A stretch of DNA of 64,000 nucleotides from Pseudomonas sp. F(2018) (GTDB taxonomy: Bacteria > Pseudomonadota > Gammaproteobacteria > Pseudomonadales > Pseudomonadaceae). A program made the translations under genes and the position numbers. The stretch spans positions 372,001-436,000 of the forward strand of contig NZ_SCOM01000003.1 of the NCBI RefSeq assembly GCF_005508865.1. The letters are read 5' to 3'. The notes below the pieces were generated by a model that did no database searches, was not told the origin of the DNA, and saw only the letters and a program-made list of their open reading frames with translations. Shown one piece after another: positions 1-8,733 of the stretch; within the stretch, counting starts at the first letter, position 1, and the number at the start of each line of letters is the position of its first letter.

Positions 1-180
1 CTCGTTACGCACTGAAGAACCGAACATGTTCCACCTCGTCATCCGTTGAGAGAAGTTTGGCTAGCAATAGACCAAGCAACGCCGTTCCCTGGCCATCGGT
101 AGTTCGCGCAACATCTTGATACATTCAGCGTAGCCGGCCTTACCGGCCGCGTATCCCGCGCCGGCAAATATTCCGCGCAT
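1..180. other. Left-edge stretch without a supported gene
   Basis: No open frame here has a ribosome binding site or a recognisable family. The frames that cross it are reverse readings of the desaturase gene to its right. It lies beyond the 3' end of that gene, so it probably holds the end of an intergenic region whose other gene is outside the window. Confidence 0.4.
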
Positions 181-204
181 AAAAAAGCCCGCCAATTGGC
201 GGGC
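181..204 (-). terminator. Rho-independent terminator of the desaturase gene
   Basis: Read on the minus strand, the perfect palindrome GCCCGCCAATTGGCGGGC (187-204) is followed by six T residues. It sits 20 bp past the desaturase stop codon. Confidence 0.9.
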
Positions 205-223
205 TCTTCGGAGGGGACTCGAC

Positions 224-1408
224 TCAGGCCGCGGTCGGGCGCAGCGAGTAGGTCTTCAGTTGCTCGGCGAAGTCGCGCAGCGACTGGATGCCGCTGGCCT
301 CGGCCTCGTGCACCCACTGCTTGATGGCTTCGAGCATGTCGTGGCCGTTGCTGCTGGTCTTGACCCAGATCTGCTGCAGGGCGATGCGCTTCTCGTAGAT
401 CACCTTGAGCGCCTGGCTCTGCTCCAGCATCGCGGCGATGCGTGCCTGGTGGCTCTCGTCGAGCAGGCTGGTCTCGCGCGACAGCAGACGCTTGGCGCGA
501 CGGAACAGGTGGCGCACCGACTCGTCGGCCTTGGCCAGTTCCTGCTTGACCAGCGGCTTGATCACCAGCTTGCGGTACTGGGCCATGATCTGGAAACGGT
601 TGTTGAGGATGGCCATGGCGGTGTCCATGTCCAGGCTGCGCTTGCCCTCGACGCGGTGGGCGATGGGCGCCACGCGCTGCACCTTGGCCAGGCGCAGGAA
701 GCTGAACAGCTTGATCCAGGCCCAGCCCATATCGAACTCCCACTTCTTCACCGACAGCTTGGCGCTGTTGGGGTAGGTGTGGTGGTTGTTGTGCAGCTCT
801 TCGCCGCCGATCAGGATGCCCCAGGGCACCAGGTTGGTGGCGGCGTCGCGGCACTCGAAGTTGCGGTAGCCGACGGCATGGCCGAGGCCGTTGATCACAC
901 CCGCCGCCCACACCGGAATCCACATCATCTGCACCGCCCACACGGTCATGCCGAGTACGCCGAACAGGGCCAGGTCGACGACCGCCATGAGGATGATGCC
1001 GCCCATCGGGAAGCGGCTGTAGACGTTGCGCTCGAGCCAGTCATCCGGGCAGTTCTTGCCGTAGATGCGCAGGGTCTCCTCGTTTTTCGCCTCTTCCTGG
1101 TACAGCTCGGCGCCTTTGCGCAGCACGGTGCCCAGGCCCTTGATCACCGGGCTGTGCGGGTCATCGACGGTCTCGCACTTGGCGTGGTGCTTGCGGTGGA
1201 TGGCGGTCCACTCGCGGGTGTTCTGGCCGGTGCTGATCCACAGCCAGAAACGGAAGAAGTGCTTGAGGGCAGGGTGCAGTTCCAGCGCGCGGTGCGCGGA
1301 GTAGCGGTGCAGGTAGACGGTGACGCTGACGATGGTGATGTGGGTCATCACCAGGGTGACCGCCACCAGTTGCCAGGGTGACAGGTCGAGAAAGCCGTTG
1401 TACCACAT
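224..1408 (-). CDS. desA: Membrane acyl-CoA / fatty acid delta-9 desaturase
   Basis: A 394-aa integral membrane di-iron desaturase that would introduce a cis double bond into acyl chains for membrane fluidity control. The three histidine boxes of the family are present: HRYSAH at residues 34-39, HRKHH at 71-75 and HNNHH at 206-210. Hydrophobic segments flank them (about 12-32, 133-175). The roughly 100 residues after the last box form a charged, probably cytosolic extension. It is monocistronic, with its own terminator, and divergent from a c-di-GMP protein. The enzyme class is secure. The symbol is by analogy with Pseudomonas DesA, and position specificity cannot be read from sequence. Confidence 0.87.
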   Translation of the reverse strand: MWYNGFLDLSPWQLVAVTLVMTHITIVSVTVYLHRYSAHRALELHPALKHFFRFWLWISTGQNTREWTAIHRKHHAKCETVDDPHSPVIKGLGTVLRKGAELYQEEAKNEETLRIYGKNCPDDWLERNVYSRFPMGGIILMAVVDLALFGVLGMTVWAVQMMWIPVWAAGVINGLGHAVGYRNFECRDAATNLVPWGILIGGEELHNNHHTYPNSAKLSVKKWEFDMGWAWIKLFSFLRLAKVQRVAPIAHRVEGKRSLDMDTAMAILNNRFQIMAQYRKLVIKPLVKQELAKADESVRHLFRRAKRLLSRETSLLDESHQARIAAMLEQSQALKVIYEKRIALQQIWVKTSSNGHDMLEAIKQWVHEAEASGIQSLRDFAEQLKTYSLRPTAA

Positions 1409-1489
1409 GAAGGGTGTAGCCTCGCGGGGAGAAATAGAGCGGCCGGGGCCCTGGCCTTGCGGGCATTATCACCAAGACGGGAGATAAAG

Positions 1490-1519
1490 CCAGTGCACCA
1501 TTAGACGAGAATGCACTGG
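1490..1519. promoter_or_regulatory. Inverted repeat in the divergent desaturase / GGDEF-EAL promoter region
   Basis: CCAGTGCA (1490-1497) and TGCACTGG (1512-1519) are perfect 8-bp arms separated by 14 bp. A TATAAT hexamer reading rightward lies just downstream at 1533-1538, without a good -35 partner. The placement between two divergent starts fits an operator. No binding protein is identified. Confidence 0.5.
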
Positions 1520-1576
1520 ATGACGACTTATCTATAATGTGCCGCAGCTCACACCGACAGGGCCGACCCCATCTCA

Positions 1577-3829
1577 ATGAAATTCCAGCGTAGCCCGCTG
1601 CAGCTCTCTCTGTTCTACCTGATCGTCGCCGCACTGTGGATTTTCTGCAGCGACGCCCTGCTACTGTGGCTGGGTCTGGACCGCGATACGCTGAACCGCT
1701 ATCAGACCCTCAAGGGCGTGTGTTTCGTGCTGGTCACCGGCTTCGCCCTGTACTGCGCACTGAACCAGTACCGTCTCGAACAGCGGCGCGCGCGCAGCGC
1801 CCTGAAACACAGTGAGGAACGCCTGGCACTGGCCCTGGAATCGGCCCAGGAGGGGCTGTGGGACTGGGACATGCAGAGCGGCCAGGTGTACTACTCACGG
1901 CAGTACTGCGACATGCTCGGTTACACACTCGAGGAATTCGGCGCGACCAACGACTCCTGGCTGTCGCGCCTGCACCCCGATGACCGCGAACGTGCCGGAC
2001 AACGCCTGAAGACCCTGCTCGCCGGCCGCAGCACGCACGACGAGAGCAGCTTTCGCATGCGCCACCGCGACGGCGGATACCGCTGGCTGCATTACCGTGG
2101 CCAGATGCTGCTGGATGCCCAGGGTCAGCCCAGCCGCTTCATCGGCACCGCCAGCGACGTCACCCGGCGCCGCGCCGACGAAGACAGCCTGCGCCAGGCC
2201 GCCGCCGTGTTCGACAGCACCCTGGAAGGCGTGCTGGTCACCGACCGCGAGCAGCGCATCGTCCACGTCAACCCGGCCTTCAGCCGTATCACCGGCTACG
2301 CCGCCGACGAGGTGCTGGGCAAGCTGCCGAGCCTACTCAAGTCCGGGCGCCACGACGACGCCTTTTATCAGAGCCTGTGGCACGCCCTGGACAGCCGCGG
2401 CACCTGGAGCGGCGAAGTGTGGAACCGGCGCAAGGGCGGCGAGGTGTTCCCCATGTGGCAGTGCATCCGCAGCATCCGCGACGAGAGCGGCACCTTGACC
2501 CACTACGTAGGGGTGTTCTCCGACGTCAGCGCGATCAAGCATTCGCAACACGAGCTGGACTACCTGGCCCACCACGACGCACTGACCACCCTGCCCAACC
2601 GCCTGCTATTCGGCGAGCGCATCGAGCAGGCCATCCAGCGGGGCGGGGCCCTGCTGCTGCTCGACCTGGACCATTTCAAGATCGTCAACGAGAGTCTCGG
2701 CCACAACATCGGGGACCAGTTGCTCAAGCTGATCGGCGAACGCCTGAGCGAGGCCATCGGCGCCAACGTCACCCTGGCGCGCCTGGGTGGCGACGAGTTC
2801 GGCCTGCTGAGCTGCGACTGCAGCGAAGCAGACCAGGCCTCACAACTGGCCCTGGAGCTGCTGGACAGCCTCGCCCAGCCCTTCGCCATCAACGGCGAGA
2901 CCCTGTTCATCGGCGCCAGCATCGGCATCAGCCTGTTCCCCGACGACGGCGACAGCGTCGAGCAACTGATGCGCAACGCCGACTCCGCGCTGGCCCGCGC
3001 CAAGAGCAGCGGCCGGCAGACCTTCAGCTTCTACAGCCAGGACATGACCGCCCTGGCCCAGCAGCGCGTGCGCCTGGAGGCCGAGCTGCGCCAGGCCCTG
3101 GAGCAGGACGAGCTGCGCGTGCACTACCAGCCGATCCACCGCCTGGATGACCGGCGGATGATCGGCGCCGAGGCCCTGGTGCGCTGGCAGCATCCCGAGC
3201 GCGGCCTGGTGCCACCGGGCGAATTCATTCCGGTGGCCGAGGACAGCGGGCTGATCGGCGCCATCGACGCCTGGGTGCTGGAGCAGGCCTGCAACCAGAT
3301 GCGCCGCTGGCAGGCCCTGGGCCTGGAGCTGGAGTTCATCGCGGTGAACGTCTCCAGCCGCCTGTTCAGCCGTGGCGAGCTGGACCTGCGCGTGGAGCGG
3401 GTGCTGCGCGAGACCGGACTGGATCCGGCGCAGCTGGAGCTGGAAGTGACCGAGAGCGCGGTGATGGACGACCCGCAGCGGGCCGAGGAGCTGCTCACCC
3501 AGCTGCATCGCCTGGGCGTGCGCCTGGCCATCGACGACTTCGGTACCGGCTACTCGTCCCTGGCGCGCCTGAAGAGCCTGCCGGTGCACAAGCTCAAGCT
3601 CGACCAGAGTTTCGTCCGCGGCCTGCCCCAGGACGGCAAGGACGCAGCCATCGCCCACGCGGTGATCACCCTCGGCCAGAGCCTGGGGCTGCGCGTGCTG
3701 GCGGAAGGCATCGAGACCGAAGAGCAGGCCACCTATCTACGCGAGATTGGCTGCCCGTTCGGCCAGGGCTACTGGTTCGGCCGCCCACAACCAGCCGAGC
3801 GGCTGCTGGAGCAGGCCGGCACTCCGTAG
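1577..3829 (+). CDS. PAS-PAS-GGDEF-EAL cyclic-di-GMP turnover protein
   Basis: A 750-aa membrane-anchored protein of cyclic-di-GMP signalling. Two hydrophobic helices (about 12-31 and 47-63) are followed by a PAS domain (about 85-198), a second PAS domain (about 205-320), a GGDEF domain with intact GGDEF at 404-408, and an EAL domain with EAL at 532-534. Both catalytic signatures are intact, so it may make or degrade c-di-GMP. In many such hybrids the GGDEF part only regulates the phosphodiesterase. The signal sensed by the PAS domains is unknown. The start has a weak ribosome binding site but gives a sensible N-terminal anchor. Its stop codon lies inside a large inverted repeat. Confidence 0.9.
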   Translation: MKFQRSPLQLSLFYLIVAALWIFCSDALLLWLGLDRDTLNRYQTLKGVCFVLVTGFALYCALNQYRLEQRRARSALKHSEERLALALESAQEGLWDWDMQSGQVYYSRQYCDMLGYTLEEFGATNDSWLSRLHPDDRERAGQRLKTLLAGRSTHDESSFRMRHRDGGYRWLHYRGQMLLDAQGQPSRFIGTASDVTRRRADEDSLRQAAAVFDSTLEGVLVTDREQRIVHVNPAFSRITGYAADEVLGKLPSLLKSGRHDDAFYQSLWHALDSRGTWSGEVWNRRKGGEVFPMWQCIRSIRDESGTLTHYVGVFSDVSAIKHSQHELDYLAHHDALTTLPNRLLFGERIEQAIQRGGALLLLDLDHFKIVNESLGHNIGDQLLKLIGERLSEAIGANVTLARLGGDEFGLLSCDCSEADQASQLALELLDSLAQPFAINGETLFIGASIGISLFPDDGDSVEQLMRNADSALARAKSSGRQTFSFYSQDMTALAQQRVRLEAELRQALEQDELRVHYQPIHRLDDRRMIGAEALVRWQHPERGLVPPGEFIPVAEDSGLIGAIDAWVLEQACNQMRRWQALGLELEFIAVNVSSRLFSRGELDLRVERVLRETGLDPAQLELEVTESAVMDDPQRAEELLTQLHRLGVRLAIDDFGTGYSSLARLKSLPVHKLKLDQSFVRGLPQDGKDAAIAHAVITLGQSLGLRVLAEGIETEEQATYLREIGCPFGQGYWFGRPQPAERLLEQAGTP

Positions 3830-3878
3830 GGCGGGTGAAACCCGCGTTTGCAACCCACGCGGGTTTCACCCGCCCTAC
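3826..3878. repeat. Large perfect inverted repeat, intergenic repeat / bidirectional terminator
   Basis: The arms 3826-3846 and 3858-3878 are 21 bp each and perfectly complementary, with an 11-nt loop. The core is TAGGGCGGGTGAAACCCGCG. It sits between convergent genes, and the TAG stop of the GGDEF-EAL gene is part of the left arm. I know similar GGGTGAAACCCGCG-type sequences as scattered repeats in Pseudomonas intergenic regions. It could end transcription from both sides. Confidence 0.75.
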
Positions 3879-3901
3879 CGTCGACGCCCGGCAAGCCCAT
3901 C

Positions 3902-4117
3902 TCAGAGCTTGGCGATCGACACTTCGGTGGATTTCACGAAGGCGATCACTTCGCTGCCCACCTGCAGGTCCAGCTCGCGCACGGAGCGGGTGGTGATCAC
4001 CGAGGTGACGATGCCGGCGGCGGTCTGCACGTCGATTTCCGAGAGCACGTCGCCGATCACGATCTCCTTGATGTTGCCCTTGAACTGGTTGCGCACGTTG
4101 ATGGCTTTGATGGTCAT
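3902..4117 (-). CDS. ssuF: Molbindin-like TOBE domain protein of the ssu operon
   Basis: A 71-aa single-domain Mop/TOBE protein, the size of bacterial molbindins. The sequence starts MTIKAINVRNQFKG and contains the family pattern of alternating beta strands (GNIKEI, VTSVITTRSVREL, VGSEVIAFVKSTEVSIAKL). It is the last gene of the lsfA-ssuEADCBF order, matching ssuF of Pseudomonas putida. A clear AAGGAG-type ribosome binding site precedes the ATG. Family members bind molybdate or similar oxyanions. Its job in sulfonate use is not established, since SsuD uses FMN and no molybdenum cofactor. Confidence 0.88.
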   Translation of the reverse strand: MTIKAINVRNQFKGNIKEIVIGDVLSEIDVQTAAGIVTSVITTRSVRELDLQVGSEVIAFVKSTEVSIAKL

Positions 4118-4138
4118 GGTGTTGCTCCTTGGGTCGTT

Positions 4139-4939
4139 TTACAGGGCCCAGCGCAGTTGCGTGGGCAGAGGGGATAGGGGTTCCGGTTGCGGCGGCAGCG
4201 GTGGCAGCGCCAGCACCCGGTTGAGCACTTCGGCCTCCAGCGCGGCCAGGCGCGCCGAGCCGCGCTGACGCGGGCGTGGCAGGTCGACGGTGAGGTCGAG
4301 ACCGATCTCGCCGTCCTCGATCAGGATCACCCGGTCTGCGATGGCCACGGCCTCGGCCACGTCGTGGGTCACCAGCAGCACGGTGAAGCCATGCTGCTGC
4401 CACAGACGCTCGATCAGCTGCTGCATCTCGATGCGGGTCAGCGCATCCAGGGCGCCCAGCGGTTCGTCCAGCAGCAGAAGACGCGGCTGGTGGATCAGCG
4501 CACGGGCCAGGGCCACGCGCTGCTTCTGCCCGCCGGACAGGGCCGCTGGCCACTCCTGGGCACGCTCGGCCAGGCCGACGGCGGCCAGCGCCTCGCGGGC
4601 CTTGGGCTTCCAGTCACCGGACAGGCCGAGGCCGACGTTGTCGATCACCCGCTTCCACGGCAGCAGGCGCGAGTCCTGGAACATCAGCCGGGTGTCGTCG
4701 CGCACCGCCGCCAGCGAACCCTTGCCCGCCAGCAGCGCGCCGCCGCTGGGTGCATCGAGGCCGGCCAGCAGGCGCAGCAGGGTGCTCTTGCCGCAACCAC
4801 TGCGGCCGACCACGGCGACGAACTGCCCGGCCGGAATATGCAGGTCGATGCCCTTGAGCACCTCGCGATCGCCGAAGGCCTTGCGGATGCCCTCGATGCT
4901 CAGCGGGATGCCGCGGTGAATGCTGTGCAGGGCGGTCAT
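4139..4939 (-). CDS. ssuB: Aliphatic sulfonate ABC transporter, ATP-binding subunit
   Basis: A 266-aa ATPase that powers sulfonate import with SsuA and SsuC. Walker A GRSGCGKS is at residues 45-52, the signature is ALSGGQKQR, Walker B is [12 protein letters not shown], and a conserved switch histidine follows in LLVTHD. The start chosen is the ATG at 4939, whose ATGA overlaps the ssuC stop. This implies translational coupling. An open frame continues upstream only because it is a reading of ssuC. The C-terminal extension after about residue 210 is proline- and leucine-rich, as in other Pseudomonas SsuB proteins. Confidence 0.93.
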   Translation of the reverse strand: MTALHSIHRGIPLSIEGIRKAFGDREVLKGIDLHIPAGQFVAVVGRSGCGKSTLLRLLAGLDAPSGGALLAGKGSLAAVRDDTRLMFQDSRLLPWKRVIDNVGLGLSGDWKPKAREALAAVGLAERAQEWPAALSGGQKQRVALARALIHQPRLLLLDEPLGALDALTRIEMQQLIERLWQQHGFTVLLVTHDVAEAVAIADRVILIEDGEIGLDLTVDLPRPRQRGSARLAALEAEVLNRVLALPPLPPQPEPLSPLPTQLRWAL

Positions 4940-5730
4940 TGCGCACCTGCCTTGGCCTGGTAGGCCGGGTGCCAACGCAGCCACAGGCGCTCGAGCAGGC
5001 GCGCGGCAACGTCGGCCAGCTTGCCCAGCACCGCGTACAGCAGGATGGCCAGTACCACCACGTCGGTCTGCAGGAACTCGCGAGCGTTCATCGCCAGGTA
5101 GCCGATGCCGCTGCTGGCAGAAATGGTCTCCGCCACGATCAACGTGAGCCACATGAAGCCGAGGGCGAAGCGCACGCCGACCAGGATCGACGGCAGCGCG
5201 CCGGGCAGGATCACCTGCCAGAACAGGCTGAAGCCCTTGAGGCCGTAGCTGCGCGCCATCTCCACCAGGGCCGGGTCGACGTTGCGGATGCCGTGGTAGG
5301 TATTCAGGTAGATCGGGAACAGGGTGCCGAGGGCGACCAGGAAGATCTTCGCCGCCTCGTCGATGCCGAACCACAGGATCACCAGCGGGATCAGCGCCAG
5401 GTGCGGCACGTTGCGGATCATCTGCACCGAGCTGTCGAGGAAGCGCTCGCCCCAGTTGGACAGGCCGGTGATAAAGCCGAGCAGCAGGCCCAGGCCGCCG
5501 CCGATGGCGAAGCCGATGGCCGCGCGCTGGCCGCTGATGGCCAGGTGGGTCCAGATCTCGCCGCTGGCCAGCAGGCTCCAGCCGGCTTCGATCACCGCGC
5601 TGGGCGCCGGCAGGATGCGGGTGGACAGCCAACCGGCCACCACCGCGCCCTGCCAGATGGCCAGCAGGGCCACGGGCAGTGCCCAGGGCGCCAGACGGTG
5701 ACCGATGTTGTGTAGCGTCTGCGTCGACAT
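4936..5730 (-). CDS. ssuC: Aliphatic sulfonate ABC transporter, permease
   Basis: A 264-aa inner-membrane permease with about six hydrophobic helices. It carries the EAA-type loop for contact with SsuB (around [20 protein letters not shown]). Strong similarity to the SsuC/TauC family is visible in [20 protein letters not shown]. It lies 60 bp downstream of ssuD and overlaps ssuB by 4 nt, in the standard ssuD-ssuC-ssuB order. Confidence 0.93.
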   Translation of the reverse strand: MSTQTLHNIGHRLAPWALPVALLAIWQGAVVAGWLSTRILPAPSAVIEAGWSLLASGEIWTHLAISGQRAAIGFAIGGGLGLLLGFITGLSNWGERFLDSSVQMIRNVPHLALIPLVILWFGIDEAAKIFLVALGTLFPIYLNTYHGIRNVDPALVEMARSYGLKGFSLFWQVILPGALPSILVGVRFALGFMWLTLIVAETISASSGIGYLAMNAREFLQTDVVVLAILLYAVLGKLADVAARLLERLWLRWHPAYQAKAGAQ

Positions 5731-5763
5731 GGCAACGCTCCTTCTCTCGTGTTGCAGGGAACC

Positions 5764-5781
5764 GGGGCGGTGGGCCGCCCC
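5764..5781 (-). other. Intercistronic hairpin between ssuD and ssuC
   Basis: GGGGCGG (5764-5770) pairs with CCGCCCC (5775-5781) around a 4-nt loop, just after the ssuD stop. No U-run follows, so mRNA processing or stabilisation is more likely than full termination. Confidence 0.4.
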
Positions 5782-5790
5782 GTTGTCGGG

Positions 5791-6939
5791 TCAGCTGGCC
5801 GCAGCGGCCTTGGGCAGGATGTCGCTGGAGATCATTTCGCCGAACGGGCTGACGTAGCCACGCGACTCCGGGCGCTCCGGCTGGGCCACGTCGATGTGCG
5901 GGAACAGCAGCTCGGCGACCCGGTACGACTCTTCCAGGTGCGGGTAGCCGGAGAAGATGAAGGTGTCGATGCCCAGCGCGGCGTATTCCTTGACCCGCGC
6001 GGCCACGGTCGGGCCATCGCCGACCAGGGCGGTGCCGGCGCCACCACGCACCAGGCCGACGCCGGCCCAGAGGTTGGGGCTGACTTCCAGCTTGTCCTTC
6101 TTGCCGCCGTGCAGGGCGGCCATGCGCTGCTGGCCGACCGAGTCGAAGCGCGCCAGGGACGCCTGGGCGCGGTCGATGGTGTCCTGGTCCAGATGGCTGA
6201 TCAGGCGATCGGCAGCGGCCCAGGCCTCCTCGTTGGTCTCGCGCACGATCACGTGCAGACGGATGCCGAAGCGCACTTCGCGGCCCTGGGCAGCGGCTTT
6301 CTCGCGCACGGCGGCGATCTTCTCGGCCACCGCGGCCGGCGGCTCGCCCCAGGTCAGGTACAGCTCGACCTGCTCGGCGGCCAGGTCCTGGGCGGCCTCG
6401 GAGGAACCACCGAAGTACAGCGGCGGACGCGGTTGCTGGATCGGCGGGTAGAGCAGCTTGGCGCCCTTCACCTGCAGGTGCTTGCCGTCGTAGTCGACGG
6501 TCTCGCCCTCCAGGACCCGGCGCCAGATGCGGGTGAATTCGACGGAGGCCTCGTAGCGCTCCTCGTGGGACAGGTGCAGGCCGTCGCCGGCCAGCTCGTC
6601 CGGGTCACCACCGGTGACCAGGTTGAACAGTGCGCGGCCGTTGGACAGGCGGTCCAGGGTCGCCGCCTGGCGCGCGGCCACGGTGGGCGAGATGATCCCG
6701 GGGCGCAGCGCGACCAGGAACTTCAGGTTCTGCGTCACCGGAATCAGCGAGGCGGCCACCAGCCAGGAGTCCTCGCAGGAACGCCCGGTGGGAATCAGCA
6801 CGCCGCCGAAGCCGAGGCGGTCGGCGGCCTGGGCGATCTGCTGCAGGTAGCCGTGATCGACGGCGCGCGCGCCTTCGCTGGTGCCGAGGTACTTGCCGTC
6901 ACCGTGGGTGGGCAGGAACCAGAAGATATTGAGGCTCAT
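5791..6939 (-). CDS. ssuD: FMNH2-dependent alkanesulfonate monooxygenase
   Basis: A 382-aa bacterial-luciferase-family enzyme that uses FMNH2 from SsuE and oxygen to cleave the C-S bond of alkanesulfonates, giving aldehyde and sulfite. Recognised by [15 protein letters not shown] at the N-terminus, the conserved Cys54 in GRSCEDSW, and [16 protein letters not shown]. The length matches known SsuD proteins (about 380 aa). The ribosome binding site AAGGAGACCACTCC precedes the ATG. It lies between ssuA and ssuC in the operon. Expression is expected when sulfate and cysteine are scarce. Confidence 0.96.
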   Translation of the reverse strand: MSLNIFWFLPTHGDGKYLGTSEGARAVDHGYLQQIAQAADRLGFGGVLIPTGRSCEDSWLVAASLIPVTQNLKFLVALRPGIISPTVAARQAATLDRLSNGRALFNLVTGGDPDELAGDGLHLSHEERYEASVEFTRIWRRVLEGETVDYDGKHLQVKGAKLLYPPIQQPRPPLYFGGSSEAAQDLAAEQVELYLTWGEPPAAVAEKIAAVREKAAAQGREVRFGIRLHVIVRETNEEAWAAADRLISHLDQDTIDRAQASLARFDSVGQQRMAALHGGKKDKLEVSPNLWAGVGLVRGGAGTALVGDGPTVAARVKEYAALGIDTFIFSGYPHLEESYRVAELLFPHIDVAQPERPESRGYVSPFGEMISSDILPKAAAAS

Positions 6940-6961
6940 GGAGTGGTCTCCTTGGTCAGGC

Positions 6962-7012
6962 GTAGCCCGGATGCAATCCGGGACTGGATTTCCCGGATTG
7001 CACCCGGGCTAC
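6962..7012. repeat. Imperfect inverted repeat between ssuA and ssuD
   Basis: The arms 6962-6983 and 6991-7012 are 22 bp each with one mismatch and a 7-nt loop. The core is GTAGCCCGGATGCAATCCGG. This type of sequence recurs in intergenic DNA of Pseudomonas and other gammaproteobacteria. Here it interrupts the operon between the binding-protein gene and the monooxygenase gene, and may set their relative expression. Confidence 0.75.
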
Positions 7013-7078
7013 TCGAATCGTTCGGCGCTCCCGCCCCCCTCCAGCAAGCAGGCGGGAGAAGGGCTGGAAGGCTTCTGG

Positions 7079-8047
7079 TTATTGCTGGGCCACCTTGGCC
7101 GAGGCCGGCGGGGTCCAGATCACGTCCTTGATGGTCAGGCGCTTGGGAATCAGCTTGAGGTCGCTGAAGGTGTCGGCGATCTTCTGCTGCGCCGCGATCA
7201 CATCCGCACCGATGAACTGGGCGCCGTAGGCCTGGCGCTCGACCGCCGTGCGGGTGATTTCCGGCGACAGGCCGAGCAGCGGTGCGACCTGCTTGGTCGC
7301 CTCGTCGCCGTTCTCGCGGATCCAGCCACCGACCGAGCGAATCTCCTCGACCAGTACGCTGACCACTTCCGGGTGCTTCTCGGCGTATGGCTTGGCGGCC
7401 AGGTAGAACTGGTGGTTGGCCACCAGGTCCTTGCCGTCACGCAGGGTGCGGGCCTGCAGCTGATGTTCGGCGGCGGCCTGGAAGGGATCCCAGATTACCC
7501 AGGCGTCGACGCTGCCGCGCTCGAAGGCGGCGCGGGCATCGGCCGGCGGCAGGTACACGGGCTGGATGTCGCTGTACTTCAGGCCGGCGTCTTCCAGGGC
7601 ACGCACCAGCAGGTAGTGCACGTTGGAGCCCTTGTTCAGAGCAATTTTCTTGCCCTTCAGCTCGCTCACCGACTTCAGCGACGAGTCCTTGGGCACCAGG
7701 ATCGCCTCGCTGGTCGGCGCTGGCGGCTCATGCGCCACATACAGCAGGTCGGCACCGGCGGCCTGGGCGAAGATCGGCGGCGCTTCGCCCGTGGTGCCGA
7801 AGTCGATCGAGCCGACGTTCAGCCCTTCCAGCAGCTGCGGGCCGCCGGGGAATTCGGTCCACTGCACCTCGATGCCCTGCTCGGCCAGGCGCTTCTCCAG
7901 CGACCCCTTGGCCTTGAGCAGCACCAGGGTGCCGTATTTCTGATAGCCGATACGCAGGGTCTCGGCCTGAGCTTGGGTGATGGCGCCGAACGAGATGGCC
8001 GCGGCAAACAGGGCGACCAGGCTCCGACGCAAAGTAATGGTGCGCAT
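7079..8047 (-). CDS. ssuA: Aliphatic sulfonate-binding periplasmic protein
   Basis: A 322-aa solute-binding protein that delivers alkanesulfonates to SsuBC. An N-terminal signal peptide of about 28 residues ends in ITQAQA before ETLRIGYQK, the usual first strand of the SsuA/TauA family. Further family landmarks are LKGKKIALNKGSNVHYLLVRAL and FERGSVDAWVIWDPF. It is preceded by an AGGAGAGCGCC ribosome binding site and follows ssuE by 83 bp. An orphan paralogue is at 17888-18868. Confidence 0.94.
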   Translation of the reverse strand: MRTITLRRSLVALFAAAISFGAITQAQAETLRIGYQKYGTLVLLKAKGSLEKRLAEQGIEVQWTEFPGGPQLLEGLNVGSIDFGTTGEAPPIFAQAAGADLLYVAHEPPAPTSEAILVPKDSSLKSVSELKGKKIALNKGSNVHYLLVRALEDAGLKYSDIQPVYLPPADARAAFERGSVDAWVIWDPFQAAAEHQLQARTLRDGKDLVANHQFYLAAKPYAEKHPEVVSVLVEEIRSVGGWIRENGDEATKQVAPLLGLSPEITRTAVERQAYGAQFIGADVIAAQQKIADTFSDLKLIPKRLTIKDVIWTPPASAKVAQQ

Positions 8048-8130
8048 GGCGCTCTCCTTTGCTGTGGTTTCTTGGTTGGCTACCTGCTGGCCCGTTGGCG
8101 GGCGAGTAAGGCGGGGTCTAGCGAGTTGGC

Positions 8131-8724
8131 TCAGATACTCCAGCGGGCGTTCACCAGCCGGTCGTTCAACAGTTGCGGGTCGATCGGTTTGGGCCGGCGC
8201 GCCAAGGCGGCGAGCAGCTGGTCCACCGATTCGTCGAGACGTTCGCGCAGCTCATCGTCGAACTGCGCGGGACGCTCGCCCTCGGGATAGGCGATCTGCT
8301 TGTCCACGGCGAACACGCCGGGCAGCATCTCCTGGGCCTTCAGCGCGGCCAGTACCGGCTTCAGCGCATAGTCCACGGCCAACAGGTGAGCCGGGCTACC
8401 GCCGCTGGCGATGGGCAGCACCACCTTGTGCGCCAGGGCGCGCTCCGGCAGCAGGTCGAGCAACACCTTCAGCGCACCGGTGAAGGACGCCTTGTACACC
8501 GGCGTCGCCACCACCAGGCCATCGGCGCTGGCCACCGCAGCCTGCAGCTGCTGCACGGCGGGGCTGGCGAAGTCGGCGTGCAGCAGGGCGTCGGCCGGGA
8601 AGTCGCGCACCCGTAGCAGGCTTACCTCCAGGCCATTGGCCTGCAGGCGCTGGCTGACATACTCCAGCAGCAGTTCGGTGCGTGAGCGCGCCGATGGGCT
8701 GCCGGACAACAGGACAACGTGCAT
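8131..8724 (-). CDS. ssuE: NAD(P)H-dependent FMN reductase
   Basis: A 197-aa flavodoxin-fold reductase that supplies FMNH2 to SsuD. The phosphate-binding loop [11 protein letters not shown] and the [21 protein letters not shown] segment are typical of SsuE. The length matches the family (about 190-200 aa). It follows lsfA by 9 bp and precedes ssuA, which puts both components of the two-component monooxygenase on one transcript. Confidence 0.95.
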   Translation of the reverse strand: MHVVLLSGSPSARSRTELLLEYVSQRLQANGLEVSLLRVRDFPADALLHADFASPAVQQLQAAVASADGLVVATPVYKASFTGALKVLLDLLPERALAHKVVLPIASGGSPAHLLAVDYALKPVLAALKAQEMLPGVFAVDKQIAYPEGERPAQFDDELRERLDESVDQLLAALARRPKPIDPQLLNDRLVNARWSI

Positions 8725-8733
8725 GCTCTGTCC

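Noticed and set aside
4940-5632. N-terminal extension of the SsuB frame through ssuC
   Set aside because: The SsuB family starts at the ATG overlapping the ssuC stop; the extension has no transporter sequence.
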